Assembly (NCBI GenBank): GCA_003255065.1
Contig: QAOA01005530.1
Location: 231,623-295,622, forward strand
Source: Cercis canadensis
Lineage: Eukaryota; Streptophyta; Magnoliopsida; Fabales; Fabaceae
DNA length: 64,000 nucleotides
Direction: 5' to 3'
Part shown: positions 45,563 through 57,300 of the stretch, piece by piece
Layout: each line of letters begins with the position of its first letter
How positions within the stretch are numbered: position 1 is the stretch's first letter
The notes under the pieces: model-generated
What the model saw: the letters and a program-made list of their open reading frames with translations, nothing else
Databases searched by the model: none
Told to the model about the DNA's origin: nothing
Translations under genes and position numbers: made by a program

Positions 45563-45984
45563 GTGTGTGTGTGTGTAAAATAACTTTTTTGTTTCATTGG
45601 AACGATTATTTATTCTATATTAATTCGTAATTGAATATTTTAATGATATCCTTTCTTTGAACTTTTTTTTTTTCATTGTCATAATAATTTATTTATTTTT
45701 GTATCCCTATGTTTATCTTTATATTTATGATTATGTTTATTAAAAAAATTAGCTAATTTATTTAGTTTATATAAGGTGTTGAATAATTTGTAAAATAGAT
45801 ATGGGAACAAGTTCCACATTTGAAAAACTTAAGGAAGTTTGATTGCTTATAAGTCCAACCAAGAGCCTATTTGTAACTTTAAGATAATGTGCTGCATAAG
45901 CCCATGTTTCAAGCCCAATAAACTAGCAAGTCAAATATTTAAACGTGTTAATTGGCTTTAATGTTTCACTTATCAAAAAGTAGG
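45000..45984 (+). repeat. Repeat X, diverged fourth forward copy with its full right end
   Basis: Matches 2310-3205 with more changes. It holds the minisatellite (45230-45400) and a (TA)n(TG)n tract (45510-45578). Unlike other copies it continues past GTTAATTGG to CTTATCAAAAAGTAGGGA at 45984, which shows the likely true end of X. An N stands at about 44993. Confidence 0.75.
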
Positions 45985-45986
45985 GA

Positions 45987-46528
45987 CACTACAAGAAAAA
46001 GGCAGTTTTCCAACGGAAAATTCTAACGAAACAAAATACCGTTGGAATTTTGCCGAAAATCTAACGGTAATTCCAACGGAATAAATTTTGTTCAAATTCC
46101 AACAGAATTACGTTATCGTTGGAATTTTTCGTCAGAATTACTGTTGGAAATGTCTAAATTTTTTTTCAATTTTTTTAATTTTATTTTAATTTTTTATTAA
46201 TTCCAACGGTAATTTTTATTTTATTACTGTTAGAATCTAAATTAATTTCCACCCTTCCCCCTCACTTTTCACTTTCTGAAGTAGAAATGTTTCTGAAATC
46301 CCTAAGTACTTAGCATTTCCCTTTCCGCCCTAGCCACTCTTCTTCGACAAATAGATCTTCAGAAATTAGAATCTCAAGCTCCCCTTCTCCATCTCCTCTC
46401 TTCTCTCAATCTTTGAGTCTCTCAGGCTCAAATCCTTACTCCTTAGCACTCTCCAAAAGTTCCCGACGACTCAACAGCCGCATGGTCAAAAGACGGAGGT
46501 ATGGTTCATTGGGCTTACTCTGTATGAT
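45987..46528 (+). mobile_element. End of a CACTA (En/Spm-type) transposon
   Basis: It begins CACTACAAGAAAAAGG, the classic CACTA terminal inverted repeat, followed by a dense subterminal array of TTCCAACGG/CCGTTGGAA in both orientations (46005-46215). Beyond that is CT-rich sequence like a gene leader (46250-46500). It is cut at 46529 by the reverse LTR E. No transposase is present, and the other end is not in the window. Confidence 0.82.
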
Positions 46529-47949
46529 TGATGAGCTGCCGAGGCTCCTCGGATTAGTAAAATTTATAGTCGGTTTACCAAAGCTACTTGTAGCATAAGG
46601 CAACACCAAGTCGAACCAAAGGATTAATCTAGTTAGGGAATCCAATTAAGGAGTTAATTAAACATGGGGTTTTGTTTGTATAAGTGATTAACATAAATTA
46701 ATTATAAGTGGTAAACCTTAAGGAAAACAACCAATCCAAGTCTAACTGATTCTGATTTTAATCCATCCTTGATTTCCAAGAATCCATTCAATGATTAACC
46801 TAGTTCTTGGCCTTTAAAACAAATCAAGAAGCCTCTCTGTGCTCTATGGATATCCACTGGTTAAGCAACCAGAATTCGGATCAACTAAGACTAAATGAAT
46901 TAAGCACTCATTCAATTCCAGTTTAACCTAAGTCCAAAATCTAGCCAAGATAATTAATCCGTCCAAAAGCTTAGAAACATTAATTAACCTTTAATTTCCT
47001 CTTTTATCACATGTAATTAAGCAATCAACACATGAAGATCCAAATTCGAATTTAAGCTATTCAAATAGAATAGTTCAGAGGAAGCAAACAAGTAGATTAA
47101 CCATTAAATGAATAGCAATCAAAGCATAATCTCAGAATCAATAATCAGAACAGCCAAAACCTGGATTGATTTGAGTATTTAGCCCTCCATGAACAAGAGG
47201 AACTAAGTTTACAAAATGTCTAGAGAGAAAACTTAGAAACTAAAAAAACAAGAAAAGCTGTCTACAAAATATCCTAAGTGAATTTTGGCTGCCTCCTTCT
47301 GAGCATATAAGCCTCCAAAAATACATGCACACCTAAATTTCCCTTAAGTCACACTTATTCCCATGGGCCTTTGCTTTCATTGGGCTTTGTTTTGGGCTCA
47401 ATTAGACTTGTAATGAAGAAGTTAGGCCCATTTAAGTGCCAACAGGTTTCTGGAACCATCAACCAACCTCGACAGGAAATAAGACCATCTAAACTATACA
47501 ATCTGGTTAACTAGTCTTCATAAAAATTGAATCTCTGTGTCTTAGCTTTCGAATGGGACCATTTTCAAGTCCATATGACATCTACAACTTAAGTTATGGT
47601 CTAAACACTGCATGTGGGTCAGGATCCTGCGACAGCATCTCTTCTCTGGCTTCCAGGCTGCATATGACCTTCTGGACTTCCGAATTGGCTTTGGAGCCCT
47701 GAATGAAAGTTGTAGATAATTCTCTCAGCTTTCCTACAAGGTATGACTAGAAATTTTTAAACATCCAGAACTAAAGATATGCATGAAACACAGAGACAGC
47801 ATAAAATGCTCAGTATTACTGAAAAATGCAATTAGGCACAATTGGATCCAAACTCATGAAATGAGGCCTAAGCCAAATCAAATAAGTCCAAAAGAGGTTT
47901 AAAAGACTAAATATGAGGGTTAACTACTGTATAAAAAGTGTGATTATCA
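46529..47949 (-). mobile_element. E-family 3' LTR (1421 bp, minus strand)
   Basis: Read on plus it starts TGATGAGCTGCCGAGGCTCC and ends AAAAAGTGTGATTATCA, i.e. reversed termini of the LTR at 58688-60115, full length. The polypurine tract (plus AATTCCCCCACACTT, 47950-47964) adjoins its U3 end, so this is the 3' LTR of an element whose body lies to the right on the minus strand. Confidence 0.9.
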
Positions 47950-49517
47950 AATTCCCCCACACTTAGCTTTTGCACGTCTCGGGCAAAGTAGAATTTCAAA
48001 ACAAGGAAAGAAAGAACAAGGAAACAAAAACAAATTTAAAAAACTAAAGGATCACTTCCCAATTATATTTAAGATATGCACAAGTTCATACCACAAGTAA
48101 CATGAGCAATTAAATTCAAGAGAGTCAAAACATTTATGAGATAAAATTGCTTCACAACTCAAACCAACAAACAAGGTAACTTCAATTGGAAAGCATAAGT
48201 CAAGAATGATAGATCCTCACAAGATATACTCTTAATCCCTCAAGTGTTTAGAAAGTAGGTACTTCACTCAATCAAACTCATGAAGAAATACACTATCATA
48301 AGCTTGCTTATCTTCTACTTCTATACTACTCAAACAAATGCACACACAAATCAAGAGGACTTTATTTAAGGTTGTAATAAGGTCAAGGTAAAGGAATGAA
48401 TCAAAATGGATATCACAAGGTAAAAACCCACAGAGAATAAAAGAACATTGGAGAGGAACTTAAATGACAAGCATTAAATTCTAAGTGTGTAAAGCATATT
48501 CTCCTTCCTTTGAACAAATTCCTTTCTTTTTTTTTTTTTTTCTTTTGTTTTCACAACACAACCTTTTTCATTTCTGTTTTTTTTNTTTTTTTTTTTCCAA
48601 ATGACAATTGGCTTTTTTTTTTTTTTTTCTTTCACATAATACTTTGCACATGATACTTTAAAATTCACAACCTCCACACTTGTACTATTAATTACCCACA
48701 AGCACAAGAGCTCCTCCAAGATAATGAACCAATGCTCTCCCATTCCCTAAGGTAAGGTAACGACATGGTTTTTCACATAGGCACATAATGAGCTAAGACC
48801 AAAGATAGACAAATAGGCTCAAGGGAGTAATCAAAGGAAAATAATACAAGGTTGGCTATTTGGAAAAGTAGCTAAATCAAGAAAGAATGCCTCAATCATA
48901 TTCATGTATGCAAGTGAAAATGTAGCCTAAAAAAGAATCAAGCAAGTTCTAGAGTGAACAAATTTCATGAGTGAAAATCACACAAGAAGGAAAAGAATGG
49001 CACATTTGCTAAATCCATTCATCAAAAAGCTCAAAACTTCACAAGGCATACATCTATCAAACTTTAATCACTAATCCAACATCCAAAACCAAACACGTAA
49101 AGTTAAGGAATGAAAACAAAATATTCAATCATGCTATGAACCTTGAATGCAATTGCTTCAACTTACAACTTCATAAAATTCACATCCTAAAACATCATTG
49201 GAAGGTAATTAAAACAGAAAAATGACAACAAAAACAGAAAAAAAAAAAAACAGTGAGAACAACAAACAGAAAACAAAAAACAGCAAAATGACACAAAACG
49301 GAAAATTAAAACAGAAACAAAAAATTAAAAGCAATAATAAAGTAAACAGAAAATTAAACAACTAAACAATAAAACAACTAAACTACACAAAAATCCCTCC
49401 CCCACACTTAAATTTAACATTGTCCTCAATGTAAAAACTGCAGAAAGTAGCAACATATGACAATTAAGATCAAGCAGATAAGGACAAATAAAATAAAAGA
49501 GAGAAGAAATATCCTGA
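47950..49517 (-). other. Long 3' region of the reverse E-family element, with two polypurine-like tracts
   Basis: On the minus strand, AAGTGTGGGGGAGGGAT follows the integrase stop by about 110 bp (49393-49409), and AAGTGTGGGGGAATT directly precedes the LTR (47950-47964). Between them lie about 1.4 kb of non-coding sequence with poly-T/poly-A runs (48525-48630, one N at about 48585). It is the inverted counterpart of 52315-53744. Confidence 0.75.
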
Positions 49518-49885
49518 TCAGGTGAGGTAGATTGCATCGTGCAAGTGGACCTCCTCCACTATATCCTCTTTAGCGCCCTCATAGAATGACTTGAGGCGAT
49601 GCCCATTCACCTTGAAAGCCTTGCTAGTGGACTCACTCGCTATCTCGATGGCACTATGAGGAAAAATCTTGGTGACAACAAACGGATCAAGCCATCGAGA
49701 GCAGAGCTTGTCGGGCATGAGCTTTAGGCGGGAGTTATACAGGAGAACTTTCTGGCCAATAGAGAACTCCTTCCTCAGCACCATGTTATCATGAAACCTC
49801 TTGGTCTTTTCCTTGTAGATGTGGGGGCTCTCATAAGCATCCAAACAAAGCTTCTCAAGCTCTTGGAGGTGAAGCTTTCTCTGGG
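49518..49885 (-). pseudogene. Athila-like integrase C-terminus (E family, minus strand)
   Basis: 108 open codons read DAYESPHIYKEKTKRFHD through [18 protein letters not shown] to VNGHRLKSFYEG, the Athila integrase C-terminal domain, ending with TAG at 49518. Upstream (to the right) it stops after about ten more codons at a head-to-head junction near 49886, where plus-strand RT begins. Core and RT are missing. Confidence 0.9.
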
Positions 49886-52314
49886 ATTCGGCTCACTTCC
49901 TTTTGCCTTTCATTGATCAGATGCTAGAGAGGTTGATAGGGATGTCCCATTACTGCTTCCTAGATGGCTTCTCAGGCTACTTCTAGATTCATATCGCCCT
50001 GGAGGATTAGGAAAATATGACTTTCACCTGTCCCCTCGGCACATTTGCATATAAGAGGATGCCCTTCGGCCTGTGTAATACCCCTGGTACATTCTAGCAA
50101 CCTATGGTGAGCATATTTTCTAATTTTTTAGAACACTGCATAGAAGTATTCATGGATGACTTTACTGTATATGGCTCCTCTTTTGATGCATGTTTAGATA
50201 GCCTTGCTACAGTACTTAATAGATGCATTGAGACTAATCTTGTTCTTAATTTTGAGAAATGTCACTTTATGGTAGAACAAGACATAGTTTTAGGGCATGT
50301 AATTTCTAACAAAGGGATTGAAGTAGATAAGGCTAAGATCGATGTTATTGCCTCTTTACCCTACCCTACTTGTGCGCGGAAAGTGTGTTCCCTTCTTGGT
50401 TATGCAAGGTTTTACAAGCGATTCATCCAGGACTTCAGCAAGATTGCCTTGCCATTGTCTAAGCTTCTCTAGAAAGAAATGGATTTCGAATTTGATAGCT
50501 AGTGCAAAGCAGCCTTTGATCAGCTGAAGCAGAGCCTTACCTCCCCTCCCATCATGCAGCCACTTAACTGGGAGTTTCCCTTCGAGCTGATGTGTGATGC
50601 ATTGAACTTTGCAGTAGGTGTTATCCTTGAACAGCAAGTGGACAAGCTGTCCCACGTGATTTATTATGCCTCTCACACTTTGGATGCTGCCCAAGTAAAT
50701 TACACCACTACTGAGAAAGAGCTCATTGCTATTATGTTTGCTTTAGTTAAATTTCATTCATATTTGCTTAATTCTAAAGTAATTGCTTTCTCTGATCATG
50801 CAACTCTAAAGTACTTGCTCAAGAAGCCGAATGTGAAGCCTAGGCTCATTAGATGGATGCTGCTCTTGTAAGAATTCGGCCTTGAGATTAGAGACAAGAG
50901 TGGAGCTGAGAACTTGGTAGCAAATAACCTGAGCCGGATTCCACTGACTTTGGACAGCCTTCCCATCAGAGAGACTTTCCCGGATGAACAACTTTATCAG
51001 TTGCAAGGTACTCATCCTTGGTATGCTAACTTGGTAAACTACTTAGTTGCTTTTGAGTTACCTGTTTATTTTAAGAAGCATCAAGTAGATAAGTTTAAAA
51101 GTGAAGCCAAACATTATGTGTGGGATGACCCCTACTTGTGAAGACTGTGTAGTGACCAAATAATTAGGAGGTATGTGCCTAGACATGAGTCTGAGTCTGT
51201 GTTATAGTTTTGCCATACTTCTGCCTGTGGTGGTCATTTTGGACCTCAATGCACTGCTCGTAAAATTTTAGATTCTGGACTCTATTGGCCTTCCTTATGT
51301 CATGATGCATACAGTTTTTGTAAGAATTGTGTCCAATGCCAATGGATAGGTAATATTTCCCGTAAGAATGAGATGCCTCAACAACCTTTGCTGTTTTGTG
51401 AGATATTTGATGTTTGGGGCATTGATTTCATGGGTCCTTTCCTTACTTCTTTTGGTTTTATGTATATTCTTTTAGCTGTGGACTATGTTTCTAAATGGAT
51501 AGAGGTCAAGGCCACCTGGACTGACGATTCTCGTTTTGTCTAGATTTTGTTAGGACTCACATTTTCTGCAGGTTTGGCGTTCCAAGAGCCATCATCAGTG
51601 ACCAAGGTTCTCACTTCTGCAATAGGCACATGGCTGCTTTATTGAGAAAGTATGGTGTGGTGCATAAGATGTCGACCCCTTACCACCCACAGACTAATAG
51701 GCAAGATGAGGTATCCAATAGGGAGATCAAGCATATTTTAGAGAAGACTGTCCAGTCCAACAGAAAAGAGTAGAGCCTACGTTTGGATGATGCATTGTGG
51801 GCCTATCGGACTGCCTACAAGACCCCTATAGGCATGTCGCCTTTACAGGCTAGTCTTTGGCAAGACATGTCACCTTCCAGTGGAGATAGAGCATAAGGCA
51901 TATTGGGCTGTGAAGCAATGTAATTTTGATTTAACCTAAGCCAGATCAAAAAAGAAGCTCCACCTGCAAGAACTTAAAGAAATCCGGTTGGAGGCTTATG
52001 AGAATTCCAGAATCTACAAAGAAAAGACCAAGGTTGTCCATGACAAGATGTTAGTGAGAAAAGAGTTCCACATTGGTCAGAAAGTGTTACTCTATAACTC
52101 TCGTCTCAAGCTAATGCCCGGCAAGCTTCGTTCTCGATGGATGGGTCATTTTGTGGTGTCTCATGTTTTCTCCTATGGTGCAATTGAGATCAAGAATGAG
52201 GCAACCAACAAGAATTTCCCAGTGAACGGACATCAGATGAAACCTTTTTATGAGAGTTTTCAAGAGCAAGTAGTGGAGGAGGTGCACTTGTCTGCTGCCT
52301 TCTATGAGACTTAA
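49886..52314 (+). pseudogene. Athila-like pol (E family): RT, RNase H, integrase
   Basis: It starts in RT at HFLLPFIDQMLERL-like sequence. The RT box FMDDF has DD at 50155-50160, followed by CHFMVEQDIVLGH. RNase H has [11 protein letters not shown] (50590-50620), [13 protein letters not shown] and LVANNLSRI. The integrase zinc region (FCHTSACGGHF, 51210-51242), VDYVSKW (51478-51500) and the C-terminal domain (51988-52314, open for 108 codons) are visible. Stops at about 49983, 50007, 50097, 50470, 50869, 51139 and 51205, often at Gln or Trp codons, plus frameshifts near 51545 and 51845, disable it. gag and protease are absent. Confidence 0.92.
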
Positions 52315-53744
52315 ACCCACAAGTTGTTTTCTTTCCCTTTCCCTTTTATTTTTAGTGTCTTGCTTTTATTTTTTGCTTTGTGTTTTGCATTAAGGACACT
52401 GCAAAAATTTAAGTGTGGGGGAGGGATTAGCCTGTTGTGCTGTTTTATGCTTTATGTTTCTGTTTTACTTGTTGTTTTTACTGTTTTCTGTTTTTCAGTT
52501 TTAGAATTTTAGTGTCTTGTTTTCTGTTTTATGTGTTCTTAAATTTTTTGTGTTTTAGTATGTTGTTTTCTATTATTAGAGTTGCTATTTTACATTTTCT
52601 ATTCACTATTTTTAATTTGTTGATTTTTGTTTTAGTCATTTGAAATTATGTTTTATGTTTTGTTTTAGGATTGCTGTTTGTCTGTTTTATTTTTAGATTT
52701 TTCTGGTTCTTTCAACTTAAGTTAAGAGTTTTGAAGAGAATAGTTTGAAGTGATTTTGATTCTAAGATGCTACAACATGAGTGGATAATAAATCTTGCTT
52801 CTTGAATTTAAGTGGTATGGCAACAAATTTGATTTGGGTGAGTTAATTCTTGGTAGTCTTGTAGCTGTGAGGATTTGAGTCATGTGTCATGATTCTTTCT
52901 TGTGTGTTTTCATCTATCAATTTGACACTCTAGAACTTGTTATGTTTCTTAGTTGAGGTTACATTTGCACATGCATGGATAAAAGTGATTAAGGCATTCC
53001 TTTCTTTGAGAAGTTACTTGACCAAATAGCTAACATTGATGTTATCCTTTAACTACCCATTTTTGAGCCTAATGATCCTTTTTTTTTTTTTCATGTGCAG
53101 CTCATTGCAAGCCTAAGTGTAAAATCATGTCCTACCCAACCCTTAGGAATTGAAGAGCATTGCATTAATTAAAAAGGGAGTGAATTCTTACAAAAACAAA
53201 GCATCAAGTTGTGGTTGAAATTGTTAAATGTTATGCTTCAAAACAAAAAAACACCAGCAGCAAAAGAATAAAGTTGTTTTGGGAAAAGTAAAAATGAGTT
53301 GAAGCTCAAAGTCAAGATACATAAAGTACTTGAATCTCTCCATAATCAGATGCTCTTTATGATTCATTGGGTGCTTTAGCCATTTTTCCATTTTATTGTC
53401 ATTCATTTACCTTTCCCCATTACAACCTTTAAAAATCCTTTTGATTTGTGTTATGCATGTGACATAGGTAGTGGAGATTGAGAATATGAACAAGCTTATG
53501 GTAGTATGATTTTGATAGGATGATTGGAGAGAAATACTTACCTTAAACACTTGAGAGAATTGAGAGCATTTGTTTATCTTGTGAAAGGCTATCTACTTTG
53601 ACTCCTTCCTATTAAATGAAATTGACATGTTGTGTGTTCTCTAGTTGTCAAGAGATGTTGTTCCATGAGTGTTGCTATTTCTTTGAGTTTGAATTGTTTT
53701 TTTATCTTAATCGTTGCATTCTTGATTTGATTGGAAAGGCTCTC
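52315..53744 (+). other. 3' region of the forward E-type pol
   Basis: AAGTGTGGGGGAGGGAT at 52411-52427 follows the pol stop. Then come T-rich sequence with repeated TTTTCTGTTTT (52440-52690) and a long non-coding segment. Parts match the reverse complement of 48000-49517. It stops at 53744, where inverted B sequence begins; no LTR follows. Confidence 0.75.
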
Positions 53745-54123
53745 TGGTGTTATGTTAGTGCAGAAAGGACCATTGGAGAGATTTGGTGCTGAACCCCATC
53801 TCCCCAATAACGATTAAGCTTTTTTTCATTAACCTTGAAGCTTATTCCTAAATGAATGCTAGCTACTTCAATAGCTCCATAGGGGAAGACTTTTTTGATA
53901 AAAAAGGGACCTGACCACCTCGATTTCAACTTCCTAGGAAAGAGTTTCAACCTTGAGTTGTATAATAACACTTGTTGTCCCGATTCAAAATTCCTTGGGA
54001 TAATCCTCTTGTCATGTCATCGCTTCATTTTTTCTTTGTAGAGCTTTGAACTCTCATAAGCTTGATGCAAAAACTCATCCAATTCATGAAGCTGAAGCAT
54101 CCTTTTCTCACCTACTGCTGCCA
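53745..54123 (-). pseudogene. Athila-like integrase C-terminus (family B, copy S4, minus strand)
   Basis: Reverse complement of 15267-15650: [15 protein letters not shown], the shared TGA after KEKMKR, and [13 protein letters not shown]. It continues through the VQHQISPMVLSALT ending to about 53750. The rest of the B 3' region is missing on this side. Confidence 0.88.
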
Positions 54124-54260
54124 AGTTTACTTTTTACTTTTTCATGATTTTTATAATTTTTACTTTTTCTAGTTTACTTTAATCTAGTGTCATGTCTGTG
54201 CAATGCACGAGCAGGTAAAGTTGCTATGGTGTCGATACAAATATTGGCTATCAGATACAA
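54124..54260 (-). repeat. Junction filler fragment, inverted
   Basis: Reverse complement of 15133-15266. It joins B integrase to LTR C exactly as in S2. Confidence 0.85.
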
Positions 54261-55215
54261 AATTGACTACACAAGTCATGGAGGTATATTCCTATCCTAC
54301 ATGTAACCTGTGGTATTTATCTCAATGAACTAGACACACAAATCTCCTTTCAGTCTCTAAGTGATTAACTAATCAACTAATTAATGGCCAGTTAATTAGA
54401 AGCATAAAGAATATGGATAAACACTCAAATAAAAAATATAAACCTCAAATTAATTTCACAAGAAACTACAACCGTTTATAATTAGGCTACATCATAGCCC
54501 TAAATAAGAGATTAGCTCACAGCAAAAGATAAGAACATGGTAGGGTAAAATCTAGACATAATTCAAAGGGAAGAAGAATAAAACTCAGTAGAGAAGCTAC
54601 CGATCTGCTATCCAAGTTGCACCTCTCAAATCCTTGTTTTGCTCTTGCTTCCTTACTTCCAAAAAGTCAAGAAAAGATCCCTAAACTCAAACCTAAAAGT
54701 TGCTTAAATACTAAAACCTATTACTCCTAATTCTAATAGGAAAAACAAAGCACGTGTGCGGAAGAATGCACGTTGGACGTTGGGACGCTGGATCACAAGC
54801 GCTAGGACGCCCAGGGAGTGCTTTGGTGGATGGCCTGGCAAAGCGACTCTAGGTCATGGGCATAGCGACATTGGTCAAGGGCGTAACGACGCCCAAAGGA
54901 AGCTTCAATGTGGCTTTTGGCTAAGAGAGGGCATAGCGACGCTAGGAAATAGCATAAGGATGCCCAGCACCTTGCTCACCTCTGCAGCTGGTGGACTTGG
55001 AGCATAGCGACCCCAGGGAGTAGCATAGCAACACCCAACAAACCAAAAATTTGTCAAATCTTGTCTTCAATGCCTCTTTAAGCAATGATTTTCACTTTTT
55101 CCATTCAAACCTACAAAATAGACAAAATGAACAAGATTAAGGCTACAAATCTTGAGACACAAACATAAAGTTAAGCTAAAAGCATTTATAAAGTGGGTGT
55201 AAAATCCACTTAACA
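54261..55215 (-). mobile_element. LTR C lacking its 3' end, copy S4 (minus strand)
   Basis: The reversed start TGTTAAGTGG ends at 55215, with its polypurine tract at about 55217-55232 (plus ATACCCCCAAACTT). One 187-bp U3 unit with the GGCGTCGCTACGCC motifs lies at 54750-55035. It is cut at GTAGTCAATT, as at 15132. Confidence 0.87.
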
Positions 55216-55244
55216 AATACCCCCAAACTTAACATTTTGCTTGT

Positions 55245-55696
55245 TAATGCGATTTCCCTAGTGAATATAGGTCAACTCAGCATAACACCACGAATCCAAG
55301 GATGCCAAAAAATTGGCTAGTGAATCAAACAAAACAAGATGAATGGAAATGAAGTGAAGACCTTTAAACTTAGAATGAGCAACTCAACAATGCAGCCAAA
55401 CCTCTCAAGCACAAAGAATCAAGAACCAACGTGAAAAGGATGAAGCATTGATTGAATCGCCAAACTTTAGGGAAAAAAGAGATTGGGAGTAATAAGATTC
55501 TAGCACCAAGCAAGTTGTACCCTTGCTGGTCCATAGCTCTCAAAAGAGAGAAAAGAGAAGAAACCTCTCAACAAGTTCTTTGATTAATTTCTGAATAATG
55601 TTGATGACAAAGGCAATCATCACCTTAAAGTGTTTGTGGGGCGATTTTAGGAGCTGAGTAGGTAACCGAACCTAAACTGACCTAAAGATCCTACAT
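55245..55696 (-). mobile_element. Chromovirus LTR, 3' two thirds, copy S4 (minus strand)
   Basis: Matches the S1 LTR from about 5117 to 5562 in reverse. The LTR start and its polypurine tract were lost in a deletion that joined the upstream GTTGATGTAGG to GATCTTTAGG. Confidence 0.85.
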
Positions 55697-55828
55697 CAAC
55701 AAGAAAAGGTTAATGAGTGTAAAACCCAATTAATATCAAGCCACAGCAAGGTTTAAGATTGTAGAGGAAGATATGCTTAGTGCAACCACTAAGACTTGTG
55801 TTACATTGACCAGCTTTATCTTGAACAT

Positions 55829-56674
55829 TCAAGTTCCTTCTCCCTTATTTGTAACAACAAAGTAAAAGGAGATACCCGGGTCAAAGACCACCCTCTCAAA
55901 TTCCTTAAAAGAAACCACAAAGCTGAAATTTTTATGAGGAACACAAAAGCATAAAAATGCATAAAGACATAAAAGAAATACTGAAGCAAGCACTGTACGA
56001 CTAGAATAAACTAAACTCAGCTCTTGATTTGAAAATACCAAAAAGAAGGCCTTCAAAAAGTATCCAATGGAAATGTGCAACAAAAGATTCACCACTTTAG
56101 ATAGGGTATGAGAGATATGACAAACCTTGCAAGGTATGGACAACCAACCATAGGTTCCATATATAAAGCTAAAAGAAAGCAAATAATTATGTCCAACAAA
56201 TCTAAGCCTATAACAACCATGCGCAAGTTCATCATTACAAAATACATTGGTGTCATAAAAAGTGTTATTTATGCAAGAATTAAGACAAATGTGAGATCTA
56301 TACATGGAATTATGGAATAACTGGTCATCGAGCTTTCTAAACAAAGAGTAATTTGGCATATGGTGGGGTTGTGCAGCCCATGTAACACTCACACTCTTCC
56401 TACCGATATCATAAAAGTCACTAGCACACAAGGTTCTAACATGATCTAGACCTAGTGCCCTAGCATGTGAATAAGTAAGAAGGATGAAATCTCCTAATCC
56501 ATCAACATTAGTTCCTAAATCTCCACATGCATACACCATTACAACAAGAGTAGGATCATGATTAAACAATTTTTCAGCAAGTGCACAATTAACATAAGTT
56601 GATGTCAAAGTAGGAAAATGTGTAAAGTTAACCATAGAAGCCTTGGGAAAGTCACTCTTCAATATGAGTAGCAT
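55829..56674 (-). CDS. Unidentified 281-residue ORF in a chromovirus remnant (intact copy, S4)
   Basis: This is the only uninterrupted copy of the ORF that replaces RT-RNase H-integrase in the chromovirus remnants. ATG at 56674 follows the shared stop of the linker by 13 codons. The protein opens MLLILKSDFPKASMVNF and contains DPTLVVMVYACGDLG. A central part is rich in Cys, His and Tyr. A hydrophobic stretch (about residues 222-245, Leu/Phe/Cys) could be a membrane segment. It ends FERVVFDPGI plus 13 residues at TGA 55829. I recognise no domain. The copies at 3842 and 18365 differ by only a few residues plus stops. It may be an env-like ORF, a captured gene, or a non-functional frame. Confidence 0.5.
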   Translation of the reverse strand: MLLILKSDFPKASMVNFTHFPTLTSTYVNCALAEKLFNHDPTLVVMVYACGDLGTNVDGLGDFILLTYSHARALGLDHVRTLCASDFYDIGRKSVSVTWAAQPHHMPNYSLFRKLDDQLFHNSMYRSHICLNSCINNTFYDTNVFCNDELAHGCYRLRFVGHNYLLSFSFIYGTYGWLSIPCKVCHISHTLSKVVNLLLHISIGYFLKAFFLVFSNQELSLVYSSRTVLASVFLLCLYAFLCFCVPHKNFSFVVSFKEFERVVFDPGISFYFVVTNKGEGT

Positions 56675-56689
56675 TCCATCTTGTGTTGT

Positions 56690-57300
56690 TCTTTGAGAGA
56701 CTTCTTCAAGATTCTACACATGGGACAAACACACACTAGAACATGAAAGATTGAAGGGATTAGTCTCAACATAAGTCTTTTTGCACAAGGATGTTAGAGT
56801 AGGCTTATGAGAAAGCAAAACTTTCTTGGACTCTCTTTTCCCAAGCTCATAATCTTTCATTTTTCATCTCTTCTTTCCACTCAATCTGCTCTCGGTTTCT
56901 CTCTCTTTTTCTTGCCTCTTGAAGGTCTTGGCCTCCACTCTCTTTTGCTCTCTCTCAAGCTCACAATCTTTTTTATCCGTATTTGATCTTCTAGAATTTG
57001 CTTTGGAGACATAAGGATCAAGGTAATTAGCCTCTTGTTGAAAACAAATGAGTATAATTTTATGTACCCACTGTGATTGACTTTGTAGTCAAATGGTCAA
57101 GTCCTACCAAGGAGTATGTGGCTAGCCTGCATGGGAATAATATCACAAAGCACCTCATCTTCATACTTGCCAATGGAGAAAGAGATTAGGACTTTTTTGC
57201 TCACTGTTACCTCCCTATTATTGTTAAGCGATTGGAGAATGTAGGGTTTGAAGTATTTATGTATAGGCAAGCTACATTAGCACAACTTCCCCCATCTACT
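56690..57300 (-). pseudogene. Chromovirus protease remnant and linker (copy S4, minus strand)
   Basis: Reverse complement of 17738-18350: VDGGSCANVAC start near 57300, YEDEVLCDIIPMQASHILLG near 57120-57180, the Lys/Glu-rich linker at 56830-56990, and the same TAG before the unidentified ORF. Confidence 0.75.

Noticed and set aside
48474..48743. Minus-strand Lys-rich ORF
   Set aside because: Spans poly-T runs and an N in the 3' region of a retroelement; no independent support.
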